From contig NZ_LMXH01000001.1 of the NCBI RefSeq assembly GCF_001541095.1, positions 1,128,048 through 1,192,047 of the forward strand: a stretch of DNA of 64,000 bases, given 5' to 3'. Made by a program: the position numbers and the translations under genes. Below the pieces are notes generated by a model. The model was given only the letters and a program-made list of their open reading frames with translations, searched no databases and was not told the DNA's origin. This document shows, piece by piece, positions 15,753-25,898 of this stretch. The stretch is from Paenibacillus sp. FJAT-26967 (GTDB lineage: Bacteria > Bacillota > Bacilli > Paenibacillales > NBRC-103111). Numbering within the stretch: position 1 is the stretch's first letter; each line of letters begins with the position of its first letter.

Positions 15753-17213
15753 ATGGGGAGGACACTGGCTTCGTTTGCGTTACCGGCAGTCGCGGCGGTT
15801 CTTGCAGCTGCGGTACTTATGATCCCGGCTTCCGGGAAAGCACGAGCTGCGGCTGCTGCGGCGGCGGCAAGCTCGGACAACTCCAGGGCTGTGACTGGCG
15901 GTGCTGACAAGATGAGGCAGCGCCTTATCGCTTCCGCAGAGGCAGACTGCACATGGAGAGGCGTCAGTGAAGCGCGCGCACCTGTGCAGTCTCTTACGTC
16001 CGCGGCAGAGGCCCCATATGCCAGGGAAGCGGGCGGACATGCCCGTTCCGATTCCCCGCAGCCTTTCATCGACGTTCCGCCGGATGTTCCCGGCGCTGCG
16101 GCAATCAATGAGCTGGCTGAGCGCGGCATCGCCGAAGGGATATCCGCAGGAAAGTTCGATCCTGCGGGGATCGCAACGCGCGAGCAGTTCGCGAAGCTGC
16201 TCACGGCTGCATCCGGGAGCTCGGGGGAGCTCGCTGCGTCCAAGGGCCGGCTGCCTTTTACGGATGTCACATCCGTGTGGTCCGGGCCCTATATCGCAGC
16301 GGCTTACGCTTCCGGCCTCACCAACGGCACTACTGCCGTCACCTTCTCTCCGGCGCGGCCTGTAAGCCGGCAGGCGGCTGCCGTTATGGTGTGGCGCTGG
16401 CTGGAGGCGCAGGGTGTGGAGGCTCCTGCAGGCGCGGATAGCCTGAGTACTGCCCATGCGGACAGCTGGGCGGGGAGCGCGGTTAGGAACCTCAGCGCGC
16501 TGATTCCTTGCTCGAGCCATGCGGACCCATCCCATACGCCGAAGTCAGTCATGACCCGGGGCGACTCTGCCGTATTGATTGCCAGCGCTTTGTACCTGCT
16601 GGAGAACACCGCCGATGAACGATTCGAGAAAGCACAGGAACCGATTGGCATGCAGGAAGCGGTAGAGCTAATCCGGCGTAGTGAACAGCGTACCGCAGAC
16701 CTGATGCTTGTCCTGTTCGATCATCAGCTGGCAACGGGCTATAAACCTTCCTTTGACGCCATTGAAGCTCGCCTCCTGCGTTCCTACGCAGACAGCTCCA
16801 GATGGAGAACGTTCTATGAGCATCAATTGGGCGGAATTTATGAGATGTCGGGCATGGTCCCTTCTTCCGTCATGCCCACAGCTTCGTTTGAGATTACCGG
16901 AAGGACCGATGAAACCTTACAGATCCGCGGCAAACGCCCGGAGGGAGCTAACACGGCAGCCGCTTATCTTACTTACAAGCTTGTCCTCCGCGAGGCAGCG
17001 TGGGTGATCGACCATTTCGCGGAACTGCCCCTTACGGAGCCGTTTACCCAGGAGGAGGCCGCGGGTATTGTCGCCCTTTACTATGACGAGGCCGCAATCC
17101 GCTTACTGGAGGAACGGGAAGACCGTTATCTCTTTGAGGTTGGAAAGAAGGGAGAAGAATTTCTTCTCTCCGTCGACAAAAACAACGGCAGTCTTGTTGT
17201 GGAACAGACCTAG
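15753..17213 (+). CDS. S-layer-homology domain surface protein with unknown C-terminal half
   Basis: A 486-residue secreted protein. MGRTLASFALPAVAAVLAAAVLMIP is a signal sequence (residues 1 to about 35), and an alanine run follows it. Two SLH domains are recognisable, PFIDVPPDVPGAAAINELAERG (about 102-150) and PFTDVTSVWSGPYIAAAYASG (about 170-220), then a degenerate third copy to about residue 290. SLH domains bind pyruvylated secondary wall polymers, so the protein should sit on the cell wall. The remaining roughly 200 residues match no family I know; they are mixed alpha/beta with no transmembrane segment. ATG 15753 is chosen for the upstream GAGAGGCAGG and the signal sequence. The 5' half is GC-rich relative to its neighbours. 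A terminator follows. Confidence 0.82.
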   Translation: MGRTLASFALPAVAAVLAAAVLMIPASGKARAAAAAAAASSDNSRAVTGGADKMRQRLIASAEADCTWRGVSEARAPVQSLTSAAEAPYAREAGGHARSDSPQPFIDVPPDVPGAAAINELAERGIAEGISAGKFDPAGIATREQFAKLLTAASGSSGELAASKGRLPFTDVTSVWSGPYIAAAYASGLTNGTTAVTFSPARPVSRQAAAVMVWRWLEAQGVEAPAGADSLSTAHADSWAGSAVRNLSALIPCSSHADPSHTPKSVMTRGDSAVLIASALYLLENTADERFEKAQEPIGMQEAVELIRRSEQRTADLMLVLFDHQLATGYKPSFDAIEARLLRSYADSSRWRTFYEHQLGGIYEMSGMVPSSVMPTASFEITGRTDETLQIRGKRPEGANTAAAYLTYKLVLREAAWVIDHFAELPLTEPFTQEEAAGIVALYYDEAAIRLLEEREDRYLFEVGKKGEEFLLSVDKNNGSLVVEQT

Positions 17214-17241
17214 CACTTTAATAACTTAAAAGAGATACAAC

Positions 17242-17270
17242 CACACATGTTAATGGCATGTGTGTTTTTT
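17242..17270 (+). terminator. Terminator after the SLH gene
   Basis: CACACATG (17242-17249) pairs with CATGTGTG (17257-17264), followed by a T run. It separates the SLH gene from the germination operon. Confidence 0.9.
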
Positions 17271-17294
17271 TTGTTTCCGTTTCCTCCTTTGTTG

Positions 17295-17324
17295 GAATGA
17301 CATGGAAGGATGAAGGGCAATGTA
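17295..17324 (+). promoter_or_regulatory. Possible sigma-G-type promoter of the germination operon
   Basis: GAATG (17295-17299) and CAATGTA (17318-17324) are 18 bases apart. They fit the forespore sigma-G pattern (GHATR and CATWMTA) at five of five and five of seven positions. It lies between the terminator and the preferred gerA-type start. By-eye match only. Confidence 0.3.
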
Positions 17325-17377
17325 AGAACAACGATAAGGATCGCCGCGCGACTACGCCTGCAAAGGAGCCCGTAAAG

Positions 17378-18724
17378 ATGAACAAAACCGTGAATGCTGC
17401 TGAAATCGAGCAATGGCTGGCAGATAAATTCTCTACCAGTGTGGATCTCGAGGATGTTCAGCTTACCTATCAGGACAGAAAAGCTCGCTTGATCTATCTC
17501 AAGAGCATTTGCGATCCGCGTCAGATTCAGCAGTTATTTGTGGTTCCTTTCTATGAAATCCCGACCGAAGACCAGTACGAACAATATATCGGCTCCTTGC
17601 CGTGCTGCAAACGGTTCTCAAATGTAGTTAAAGTGCTGGAATCGATTCTGGGAGGAGGAGCGGCTTTATTTGTAAAAGACACCGTTTATCTGATCGAAGT
17701 GCTGCTGGATGAAAAAAGTGCCATTAAATCAGCCTCTGTCGAAGCGACGGTTCAAGGTCCCCAGGATGCCTTTACAGAATCCGTCCAAACCAATTTGAAT
17801 ATGATCCGCCGCAGGTACAAATCATCCAGTCTTAAGATCGAAAGCATGAACATCGGCACGCTCACCCAGACGGTTACGTCCCTGGTTTATGATGAGCGCT
17901 TGATTGATAAAGGTGTTCTGCAAGAACTCAAAGATAAACTGAGTACCCTTAAGATCGATAAAGTGCAGTCGTCGGGCGAATTGGAAAAAGCGGTAAGTCC
18001 TCCCGGCGTCCGATTGGTGCCTACGATTCTGACTACGGAAAGACCGGACCGTGCAGTCGATAATCTAAGCAAAGGCAGAATTGTCGTTATTATCGATACA
18101 GCCCCGTTTGTGCTGATTCTGCCTACGACCTTTTTTGATTTCTTTTCGGCTATGGATGATAAGGTGCAGCTGCCTTTTGTCGGCGTATTTCTGGTATTAA
18201 TCCGCTATCTGGGGCTTTTTATGACGCTGACCCTTCCTGCGCTGTATGTGGCCTTCACTTCCTATAATCCTGAAATTCTCAAAATGAATTTAACGCTGCT
18301 TATTGCCGGAAGCCGGGCAAGCGTACCTTATCCGTCTTACATCGAGGTGCTGCTGATGCTGATTGTGATGGAGTTCCTGATCGAAGCAAGTTTGCGGCTG
18401 CCCAAGGCGATTGGCCCGACAGCAACCACGGTAGGAGGTCTGATCTTAGGTACCGCTTCTACGGAAGCGGGCATGGTAGGCAGCATCATGATTATTCTTG
18501 TGGCGGCCGTAGCCATCTCCAACTTTGTGATTCCCATTAATATGATGAGCTTTAGCGTGAGATTCGGCAAATATGTATTTGTACTGCTCGCCGCGATCTT
18601 CGGGCTGTTGGGTGTCGTTGTCGGGATTATCGGGGCGATTCTATATTTGTGTAATCTCCGAAGCTTTGGACAGCCTTACTTGAGACTGATTAAAGCCAGA
18701 TTGGATGGAGGAGGCCGGAAATGA
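17378..18724 (+). CDS. Spore germination protein, GerA/GerAA family (receptor A subunit)
   Basis: A-subunit of a nutrient germinant receptor in the spore inner membrane. The 448-residue protein has a soluble N-terminal domain (about 1-240), including the family segments LPCCKRF, LLDEKSAIKSASVEATVQGP and FTESVQTNLNMIRRR. At least four membrane helices follow from about residue 275, and the conserved TVGGLILGTASTEAGMV lies between them. ATG 17378 is chosen because AAAGGAG lies nine bases upstream; an earlier in-frame ATG at 17297 has no good site. The last four bases overlap the B-subunit gene (ATGA), so translation is coupled. The germinant cannot be predicted. Confidence 0.93.
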   Translation: MNKTVNAAEIEQWLADKFSTSVDLEDVQLTYQDRKARLIYLKSICDPRQIQQLFVVPFYEIPTEDQYEQYIGSLPCCKRFSNVVKVLESILGGGAALFVKDTVYLIEVLLDEKSAIKSASVEATVQGPQDAFTESVQTNLNMIRRRYKSSSLKIESMNIGTLTQTVTSLVYDERLIDKGVLQELKDKLSTLKIDKVQSSGELEKAVSPPGVRLVPTILTTERPDRAVDNLSKGRIVVIIDTAPFVLILPTTFFDFFSAMDDKVQLPFVGVFLVLIRYLGLFMTLTLPALYVAFTSYNPEILKMNLTLLIAGSRASVPYPSYIEVLLMLIVMEFLIEASLRLPKAIGPTATTVGGLILGTASTEAGMVGSIMIILVAAVAISNFVIPINMMSFSVRFGKYVFVLLAAIFGLLGVVVGIIGAILYLCNLRSFGQPYLRLIKARLDGGGRK

Positions 18725-19815
18725 TCACGAACCGGTATTTCTATTATCTCATTGCGATCAACGCGTTGATCAGCATTATCATTTACGTTCCCCGTATCTT
18801 GCTGGAGCATCGCTTTACGGGAACCTGGTCCTCCATTCTTATTTCCGTTCCCATCAGTATTTTTTTGATCTATGCGTTTTGTAAAATGCTCGCCTATTTT
18901 CCCAGGCAGGGGTTTCCCGAGCTGATGGAAAGATTTTTGCCCAGGTCTGTCGGAATTACGGTTCTGGTGCTCATGATTGGATTATGGTATTTTGCGGGTG
19001 CTTTGACGCTTCTCTCCTTTGTCGATATTACACTGCGTTATATTAGTCTGGATGTTCCGGGGATTCTAATTATGCTCGGATTTCTGATTGTCGTTTTCTG
19101 GTCCTGCAAGATTAATACGGCCTCAATTTTGTATGCGCTTGAGTTATTGCTGGTCCTGACTGTTCCTCTTGTCCTTTTTTTTATCATAAAAGCGATGAGT
19201 ACATCGTTTTTCAGCTGGGATGCGGTTATTCAGAGCCTGACCTATTCGCTCAAGTGGCCGGATTTGTCCGCCATAGCGGGTGCTACTTTTCTTTTTACCG
19301 GTTATATCAACATGGTTGTATTCAACCGGGTATTTGAGAAGTTCCAGGCAAGAGGATCGTTTGTGATAGCTCTATCCGGTCTCCTGCTGCTTGTGGTAAC
19401 GGTTATAGTCCCTATCGGTTATCACGGTTCCGTGGCCGTTGATTCTTATGTTTATCCCTGGTTTTCTCTGGCAGACTCTATCCGCATCGATTTATTTCTC
19501 GTGGAGAGAATGGTGTTTGTCTTCTACTTAATCTATATCGCTTTATTTTTGATCAGTACCACTGTCCACTGGCATGTTGCTCAGAACCTCACGGAGGGTC
19601 TTTTCAAATTCGACCGGAATACCAGGGCTTATAAAATAGTTTCCTACTCTACGGGTCTTGTTTTCAGTGCAGGGTGTTTGATTATGCTCCGTTTCAATCA
19701 GAAGCAGCTAGTCGATGTGGGGGAGGTTTTTTTGATTTTCCGTCTGGGAGCGGAAGTTCTGCTTCTGATTATTATGTTCTACATGTACCGGAAGGGGAAG
19801 AAAAGTGAAGCCTAA
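18721..19815 (+). CDS. Spore germination permease, GerB family (receptor B subunit)
   Basis: Germinant-binding B-subunit of the Ger receptor, related to the APC amino-acid transporter superfamily. The 364 residues form about ten hydrophobic segments starting at residue 8 (YLIAINALISIIIYVPRIL). Family features include the PRQGFPELMERFLPR loop and LFTGYINMVVFNRVFEKF near residue 205. The start overlaps the A-subunit stop and the end overlaps the C-subunit start by 11 bases. This tight A-B-C order is diagnostic of a ger operon. Confidence 0.93.
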   Translation: MITNRYFYYLIAINALISIIIYVPRILLEHRFTGTWSSILISVPISIFLIYAFCKMLAYFPRQGFPELMERFLPRSVGITVLVLMIGLWYFAGALTLLSFVDITLRYISLDVPGILIMLGFLIVVFWSCKINTASILYALELLLVLTVPLVLFFIIKAMSTSFFSWDAVIQSLTYSLKWPDLSAIAGATFLFTGYINMVVFNRVFEKFQARGSFVIALSGLLLLVVTVIVPIGYHGSVAVDSYVYPWFSLADSIRIDLFLVERMVFVFYLIYIALFLISTTVHWHVAQNLTEGLFKFDRNTRAYKIVSYSTGLVFSAGCLIMLRFNQKQLVDVGEVFLIFRLGAEVLLLIIMFYMYRKGKKSEA

Positions 19816-20899
19816 TCATGTGTTTCTAGCGCTTATTCTTCTTGCAGGATGTCTCGTAGGGGGCTGTAACTTCAAAGACATAGACAAGCGGGTATTTGTG
19901 GTTTCTATGGGAATAGACAAAGGGGACGGCTCCGATATGCGTGTCAGTTTAAAACTTGCGATTCCGCAAGGGAATCCCAAAGAAGGGGCGGAAGAGTTCG
20001 AAATTATTGAGGAGGAGGCAAGAACGATATCCGATGCTCTCCGTAAAGCCAAATCCAAGGTAGACAAAGAATTGGATTATGGCCATATGAAGGTGCTTCT
20101 TATCGGGGAAGATATGGCGAGAGAGGATATATACAGGGTGATAAACTGGGCTGTAAGGCGGCGTGATATTCAGAGAATCAGTATGCTGGGAATCGGCAGT
20201 CCGTCTGCACTCGATGCTCAGAAGGTGAAGCCCAAATCGGAACGTATTCCGTCTAACGCCTTAATTCTTTCTCTGTCCAAGAACGGGACGGAATCTCCCT
20301 TCATCGTTTCTGAATATTTGTTCGACTACCAGAGGCGCTTGGATGAGAAAGGTCTGGATCCGTTTCTTCCAGTTGTTGAGGCAGAGAAAGATTATTTTGT
20401 CATTAACCGGGTCGCGTTGATGAGGAAAAATAAAATTGCGGTTGAGCTGTCGCCGGATGAAACAAAAATTTACAATTTGCTGGTCAGCCGGAATTTAAAA
20501 ACGAATATGAGTGCCCAAAGCGAAAATAACTTCTATGAAATAAACCTGGATAATTCCCGTGCTTCTTATAAGATTGAAGAAACCCCGAGGGGTGCTGTTC
20601 TTAAGTATAAAATCAAAATCAGCAGCAATCTCGAAGAGAATGAGGTGCGCGAAAAATTCACCCGGGAAAGACTGGACGAGATCGAGAAAATATTTGAGAA
20701 AGAAATCAGCAGACAAGTATCCGATTTTTTGGAAAAACTGCAAAAGAACAAGACGGACCCGATAGGATTCGGACTCCGATATATATCGCGTCATTGGAAC
20801 AATGAGACCGAATGGGAAGAGTGGGAGCGTTTATTTCCTGCTCTGGAGTTTGAAGTGGAGACTCATGTCCGGATTCATTCGGCCGGGACCGTTCACTAG
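19805..20899 (+). CDS. Spore germination lipoprotein, Ger(x)C family (receptor C subunit)
   Basis: C-subunit of the Ger receptor, a lipoprotein on the outer face of the spore inner membrane. The 364-residue protein has a lipoprotein signal with lipobox LVGGC (Cys21), then the typical opening FKDIDKRVFVVSMGIDKG. The DISDALRKAKSKVDKELDYGHMK-like segment (about 77-100) and the conserved C-terminal domain ending WERLFPALEFEVETHVRI are also present. The start is GTG at 19805, inside the B-subunit gene, with GGAAGGGGAAG upstream. No missing part is apparent, so the operon should encode a complete receptor. Confidence 0.93.
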   Translation: MKPNHVFLALILLAGCLVGGCNFKDIDKRVFVVSMGIDKGDGSDMRVSLKLAIPQGNPKEGAEEFEIIEEEARTISDALRKAKSKVDKELDYGHMKVLLIGEDMAREDIYRVINWAVRRRDIQRISMLGIGSPSALDAQKVKPKSERIPSNALILSLSKNGTESPFIVSEYLFDYQRRLDEKGLDPFLPVVEAEKDYFVINRVALMRKNKIAVELSPDETKIYNLLVSRNLKTNMSAQSENNFYEINLDNSRASYKIEETPRGAVLKYKIKISSNLEENEVREKFTRERLDEIEKIFEKEISRQVSDFLEKLQKNKTDPIGFGLRYISRHWNNETEWEEWERLFPALEFEVETHVRIHSAGTVH

Positions 20900-20913
20900 A
20901 AGCGGAGCGCCTT

Positions 20914-20943
20914 TCGACAAAGAACATCCTCTAACGATATAAT
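20914..20943 (+). promoter_or_regulatory. Probable promoter of rarA
   Basis: TCGACA (20914-20919), 18-base spacer, TATAAT (20938-20943), 40 bases before the rarA start. It gives a vegetative gene a promoter separate from the sporulation operon before it. Confidence 0.55.
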
Positions 20944-20983
20944 AAAGAGACGATCTTATTGGTGCGAAAGGCGGAATGACCGA

Positions 20984-22294
20984 ATGGATATGGACTTGTT
21001 CAGCTATGCTGCTGAGAACGATTCCCGCGGAAAACTGCTCGCGGACCGCATGCGGCCGCGTACGCTGGATGAATATATAGGACAAGAACAAATCGTAGGG
21101 CCCGGCAAGCTGCTGAGGAGGGCGATTGAAGCGGATCAGATCAGCTCCATTCTGCTCTACGGGCCGCCGGGCTGCGGTAAAACAACATTAGCGCATATTA
21201 TTTCGGAGAAAACTTCCGGCAATTTTGTCCGGCTTAATGCAGTCGATGCCTCCGTTAAAGATGTCCGTGAAGTAATTGAGCAGGCCAAAACGGAGAAGGC
21301 TCTATACGGACGCAGAACGATCCTGTTCCTGGATGAGGTGCATCGCTTTAATTCAGCCCGACAGGATGCGCTGCTGCCTGCTGTCGAACAGGGCACGATT
21401 GTATTTATCGGCGCCACGACCGAGAATCCGTTCCATTATGTGAACGGGGCCCTTTTGTCGCGCTCCACTTTATTTCAGCTGCAGGGTCTGACGCATGAAC
21501 ATGCGCGCACGGCAATGGAGCGTGCACTTGCCGACAAGGAGCGCGGACTCGGCTTCCTGAACATCGAAGCCGATGATGAGGCGCTGGAGCATATTGCGTT
21601 CATGGCCGGAGGAGATATCCGGCGTGCCCTTAATGCATTGGAGATTGCTGCGCTTACGACTGCGGCAGGTGCGGATGGCATTGTCCGCATCAATCTCGAC
21701 ACCGCAGAGGAGTCGATCCGGCGCAAGACCGTGAAGGCCGACGAATCGACCCAGTATGATGTGCTGTCGGCTTTTCATAAAAGCGTCCGCGGATCATCCG
21801 ATGCCGCTCTTTTCTGGTTCCTCTATGCCGTGGAGAAGCTGGGAATGGATCCGATGACCTTCATCAGGAGGCTGATTGTCGCTTGCAGCGAAGATATCGG
21901 ACTGGCGAATCCGCAGGCGATGGTTCAGGCGGTCACGGCGATGGATGCCTATCATAAAATAGGCTGGCCGGAGTCGAAGTATATCCTTTCCCAGGCTATC
22001 TTGTTTGCGGTCGAAAGCCCCAAATCAAATTCAATCCCACTTGCCATAAGCCGTGCGATGACGGCGATGGACAGTGCCGGACTGGTAGAAGTTCCGCTTC
22101 ATTTGCGGGATGCCCATTATAAGGGGGCGGAGAAGCTTGGACATAAAGGCTACATGTATCCGCATAATTATCCGGGCCATTTTGTGAAACAGGCTTATCT
22201 ACCGGAAAAAATGGAGGAGCAGGTGTTTTTCAAAGCATCCGAACAGGGTATGGAAGAGAAGATGAAACTAAATCAGCAGCGCCGCAGCAGATAA
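20984..22294 (+). CDS. rarA: Replication-associated recombination protein A (RarA/MgsA)
   Basis: AAA+ ATPase that acts at stalled replication forks. The 436-residue protein shows the family opening MDMDLFSYAAEN and RPRTLDEYIGQEQIVGPGKLL. Walker A is GPPGCGKTT (about residue 62), Walker B FLDEVHRFN, and sensor 1 GATTENP. The C-terminal MgsA tetramerisation region contains DEVHK-free helices including AFHKSVRGSSDAALFW and LGHKGYMYPHNYPGHFV. The gene keeps the B. subtilis order behind tcdA, except that the SLH and ger genes are inserted before it. ATG 20984 follows GAAAGGCGG. Confidence 0.95.
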   Translation: MDMDLFSYAAENDSRGKLLADRMRPRTLDEYIGQEQIVGPGKLLRRAIEADQISSILLYGPPGCGKTTLAHIISEKTSGNFVRLNAVDASVKDVREVIEQAKTEKALYGRRTILFLDEVHRFNSARQDALLPAVEQGTIVFIGATTENPFHYVNGALLSRSTLFQLQGLTHEHARTAMERALADKERGLGFLNIEADDEALEHIAFMAGGDIRRALNALEIAALTTAAGADGIVRINLDTAEESIRRKTVKADESTQYDVLSAFHKSVRGSSDAALFWFLYAVEKLGMDPMTFIRRLIVACSEDIGLANPQAMVQAVTAMDAYHKIGWPESKYILSQAILFAVESPKSNSIPLAISRAMTAMDSAGLVEVPLHLRDAHYKGAEKLGHKGYMYPHNYPGHFVKQAYLPEKMEEQVFFKASEQGMEEKMKLNQQRRSR

Positions 22295-22357
22295 TTCTCT
22301 TCCCCAAGCGTGATCACAGTATCACTGCACGGCACGGCCTAAGGAGCCGAATCAATT

Positions 22358-23827
22358 ATGACAGAAGAATATGTTTTCTTAATCGCTATTTTACTGTTTG
22401 CCGGTGTGTTAATGACCAAATTTTCTACTCGATTTGGTCTTCCGGCTCTCGTATTTTTTATGCTAGTCGGCATGGTGCTGAATAATTTTATTTATTTCGA
22501 TAATGCCGAGCTGACCCAGTGGTTTGGAATCATGGCCCTGATCGTCATTTTATTCGAGGGCGGGCTCCAGACCAAATGGTCTCATGTCCGCGAGGTAGTT
22601 AAGCCTGCGATCCTGCTGTCAACCGTTGGAGTTGTTGTGACGACCGCTATAATAGGTTTATTTGCCATGTGGATCCTAAAACTTTCTTTGCTGGAGGGGA
22701 TGCTGCTCGGAGCGATTGTCGGTTCGACGGACGCGGCAGCGGTATTCGCGGTACTCGGCAATCAGAATGTCAAGAGGAAGCTGACATCGACACTGGAAGC
22801 CGAATCGGGTACGAATGATCCGATGGCAGTCTTTCTTACGGTATCCCTGCTGGAGTTGATGGAGAATCCGGATTCCAGTCTTCTTTTGATGGCTGCCTCT
22901 TTCGTATGGGAGATGGGACTGGGTCTGGTCCTCGGGCTGGTGATCGGTAAGCTGGCCATCTGGAGTCTGAATAAAATCGACCTCGATTCTTCCGGGTTAT
23001 ACCCGGTGCTGGCTCTGGCATTCGCCATCTTCTCTTACGGAAGCGCAGCGCTTCTGCATGCAAGTGGTCTGCTTGCAGTCTATGTGATGGCGCTTAAACT
23101 CGGCAACGCTGATTTCGCTTACCGGTTCTCGATTATACGATTCCATCAGGGATTTTCCTGGATGATGCAAATTCTTATGTTCATGCTGCTCGGGCTTCTG
23201 GCATTTCCGAGAGAATTCCCGGATATTATGCTGGAAGGACTCCTGTTGGCGCTGATCCTTATGTTCCTTGCAAGACCTATCGCGGTGTTCATGAGTATGC
23301 TGGGGACTAAGTTTAATTTTCGTGAGAAATTGCTCGTTTCATGGGCCGGTCTGAGGGGCGCTGTTCCTATTGTGCTCGCGACCTATCCTCTCATTGCCGG
23401 AATTGAGCACGGCTGGATGTATTTTAATGTGGTATTTTTTATCGTCCTGACGTCTACCCTGATACAGGGTTCTACGATTTCACCTCTTGCGAAGAAGCTG
23501 GGTCTCACGGAGGGGGATATGCAGCCTGCCGAGCACACGATTGAACTGCTTGCCATAGGCAAGGCTAATGCGGAGATCATCGAAGTCAAAGTGAAGGAGA
23601 CCAGCGCTGTAACCGGTCAGACGATCCGAGCGCTCAAGCTTCCCAAAGAGGTGCTGATTACAGCGATTATCCGCAAAGGGGAGATTGTCACCCCGCGGGG
23701 AAATGTTGAAATCATCAAGGGTGACATGCTTTATCTGCTTGTCTCCAAGCCTATGCGAGAGCAGGTTAAACGAATTTTTTACGCGGAAGTTTCTCCCGTT
23801 AAATCAGATACGGTACAGCCTGAGTAG
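22358..23827 (+). CDS. CPA1-family cation/proton antiporter with C-terminal TrkA-C domain
   Basis: A monovalent cation:proton antiporter of the NhaP2/CvrA type, probably exchanging K+ or Na+ for H+. Of 489 residues, about the first 390 form a 12-13-helix membrane domain. It includes the family motifs LIVILFEGGLQTKW and GAIVGSTDAAAVF (with the transport aspartate) and AESGTNDPMAVFLTVS. A cytoplasmic RCK/TrkA-C domain follows (about 405-480; EVKVKETSAVTGQTIRALKLPKEVLI), which usually senses nucleotides. It lies 63 bases behind rarA and may be cotranscribed. It is not in the B. subtilis version of this locus. Ion specificity is not predictable here. Confidence 0.88.
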   Translation: MTEEYVFLIAILLFAGVLMTKFSTRFGLPALVFFMLVGMVLNNFIYFDNAELTQWFGIMALIVILFEGGLQTKWSHVREVVKPAILLSTVGVVVTTAIIGLFAMWILKLSLLEGMLLGAIVGSTDAAAVFAVLGNQNVKRKLTSTLEAESGTNDPMAVFLTVSLLELMENPDSSLLLMAASFVWEMGLGLVLGLVIGKLAIWSLNKIDLDSSGLYPVLALAFAIFSYGSAALLHASGLLAVYVMALKLGNADFAYRFSIIRFHQGFSWMMQILMFMLLGLLAFPREFPDIMLEGLLLALILMFLARPIAVFMSMLGTKFNFREKLLVSWAGLRGAVPIVLATYPLIAGIEHGWMYFNVVFFIVLTSTLIQGSTISPLAKKLGLTEGDMQPAEHTIELLAIGKANAEIIEVKVKETSAVTGQTIRALKLPKEVLITAIIRKGEIVTPRGNVEIIKGDMLYLLVSKPMREQVKRIFYAEVSPVKSDTVQPE

Positions 23828-24002
23828 TTATATTCAGGGGCAGCTATATCGAGTTAAATTTCGTAGTATCGAACTTGCAGGCTGCAGCGGGAATGGGGAT
23901 GAATTATTTCCCAGGTAATCAGACCCGTGCGGCTTAGCTGCTTATGAGCGGGGAGACAGGTGCTTTTACCAAAACCAGAACCAAAACCAAATCTAAGTTC
24001 CC

Positions 24003-24054
24003 CGACAAAAAATGCTCTTGCTGGCCCTACGGCCAACAAGAGCATTTTTTGTCG
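24003..24054. terminator. Strong bidirectional terminator between antiporter and mnmA
   Basis: Perfect 18-bp outer arms (24003-24020 with 24037-24054), with an inner TGGCC/GGCCA hairpin. The A run on one arm and T run on the other make it effective on both strands, serving the convergent antiporter and mnmA genes. Confidence 0.95.
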
Positions 24055-24123
24055 GATAATGAACTTGAAACATAATCCCGTATACCAGCAGCTTAAATCG
24101 CTGCACGGATGCTTAACGGATGC

Positions 24124-25323
<1,200 letters not shown>

Positions 25324-25465
25324 TCATGGTTTTGTAACCCAAATAATCGGAATTATGATAACATAGAAAGGAATATGGCAAAATGGAATGAATGAAAAAT
25401 AGAGAAATAGGATACCCTGAAGCTAATGTTTTTACTCATCAGCACAAGGTAGAAGAGGTGTGAAA

Positions 25466-25885
25466 TTGAAAATTTCTACAAAAGGGCGCTATGGCCTAAC
25501 CATAATGATGGAACTTGCAAACCGTTTCGGAGAAGGTCCGACCTCTCTTAAGAGTATTGCCGAGAAGCACCAGCTTTCCGAGCATTATTTGGAGCAGCTC
25601 GTAGCACCGCTGCGAAACGCCGGCCTTGTCAAAAGCATCCGCGGAGCATACGGCGGATACATTCTTTCGAAGAATGCCGAGCAAATCACAGCCGGTGAAG
25701 TGATCCGGGTCCTGGAGGGTCCGATTTCCCCCGTCGATTTTACGGAAGAAGATGACCCGGCCAAACGTGATTTATGGATACGTATCCGTGACAGCATCGC
25801 GGATGTGCTGGACTCGACGACGCTTGCTTCACTGATTTCGTACCAGGAAGACAATAAGCGCGACAATTATATGTTCTACATTTGA
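25466..25885 (+). CDS. cymR: Rrf2-family regulator CymR (cysteine metabolism repressor)
   Basis: Master repressor of cysteine and methionine uptake and synthesis in Bacillales, acting with CysK as corepressor. The 139-residue protein closely follows B. subtilis CymR: MKISTKGRYGLTIMMELA, then LKSIAEKHQLSEHYLEQL (recognition helix), GLVKSIRGAYGGY and VLEGPISPV. It ends SYQEDNKRDNYMFYI. It lacks the three-cysteine cluster of IscR, so it is not an Fe-S Rrf2 protein. TTG 25466 is preferred because it gives the conserved N-terminus and sits five bases after AGAGGTG; an in-frame GTG at 25460 overlaps that site. The desulfurase gene follows after 13 bases. Confidence 0.93.
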   Translation: MKISTKGRYGLTIMMELANRFGEGPTSLKSIAEKHQLSEHYLEQLVAPLRNAGLVKSIRGAYGGYILSKNAEQITAGEVIRVLEGPISPVDFTEEDDPAKRDLWIRIRDSIADVLDSTTLASLISYQEDNKRDNYMFYI

Positions 25886-25898
25886 TAGGGTGACTCAC

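Noticed and set aside
23968-23988. ACCAAAACC direct repeats upstream of mnmA's terminator
   Set aside because: Short, imperfect low-complexity repeat in a convergent spacer; no array, no spacing regularity and no sign of CRISPR.
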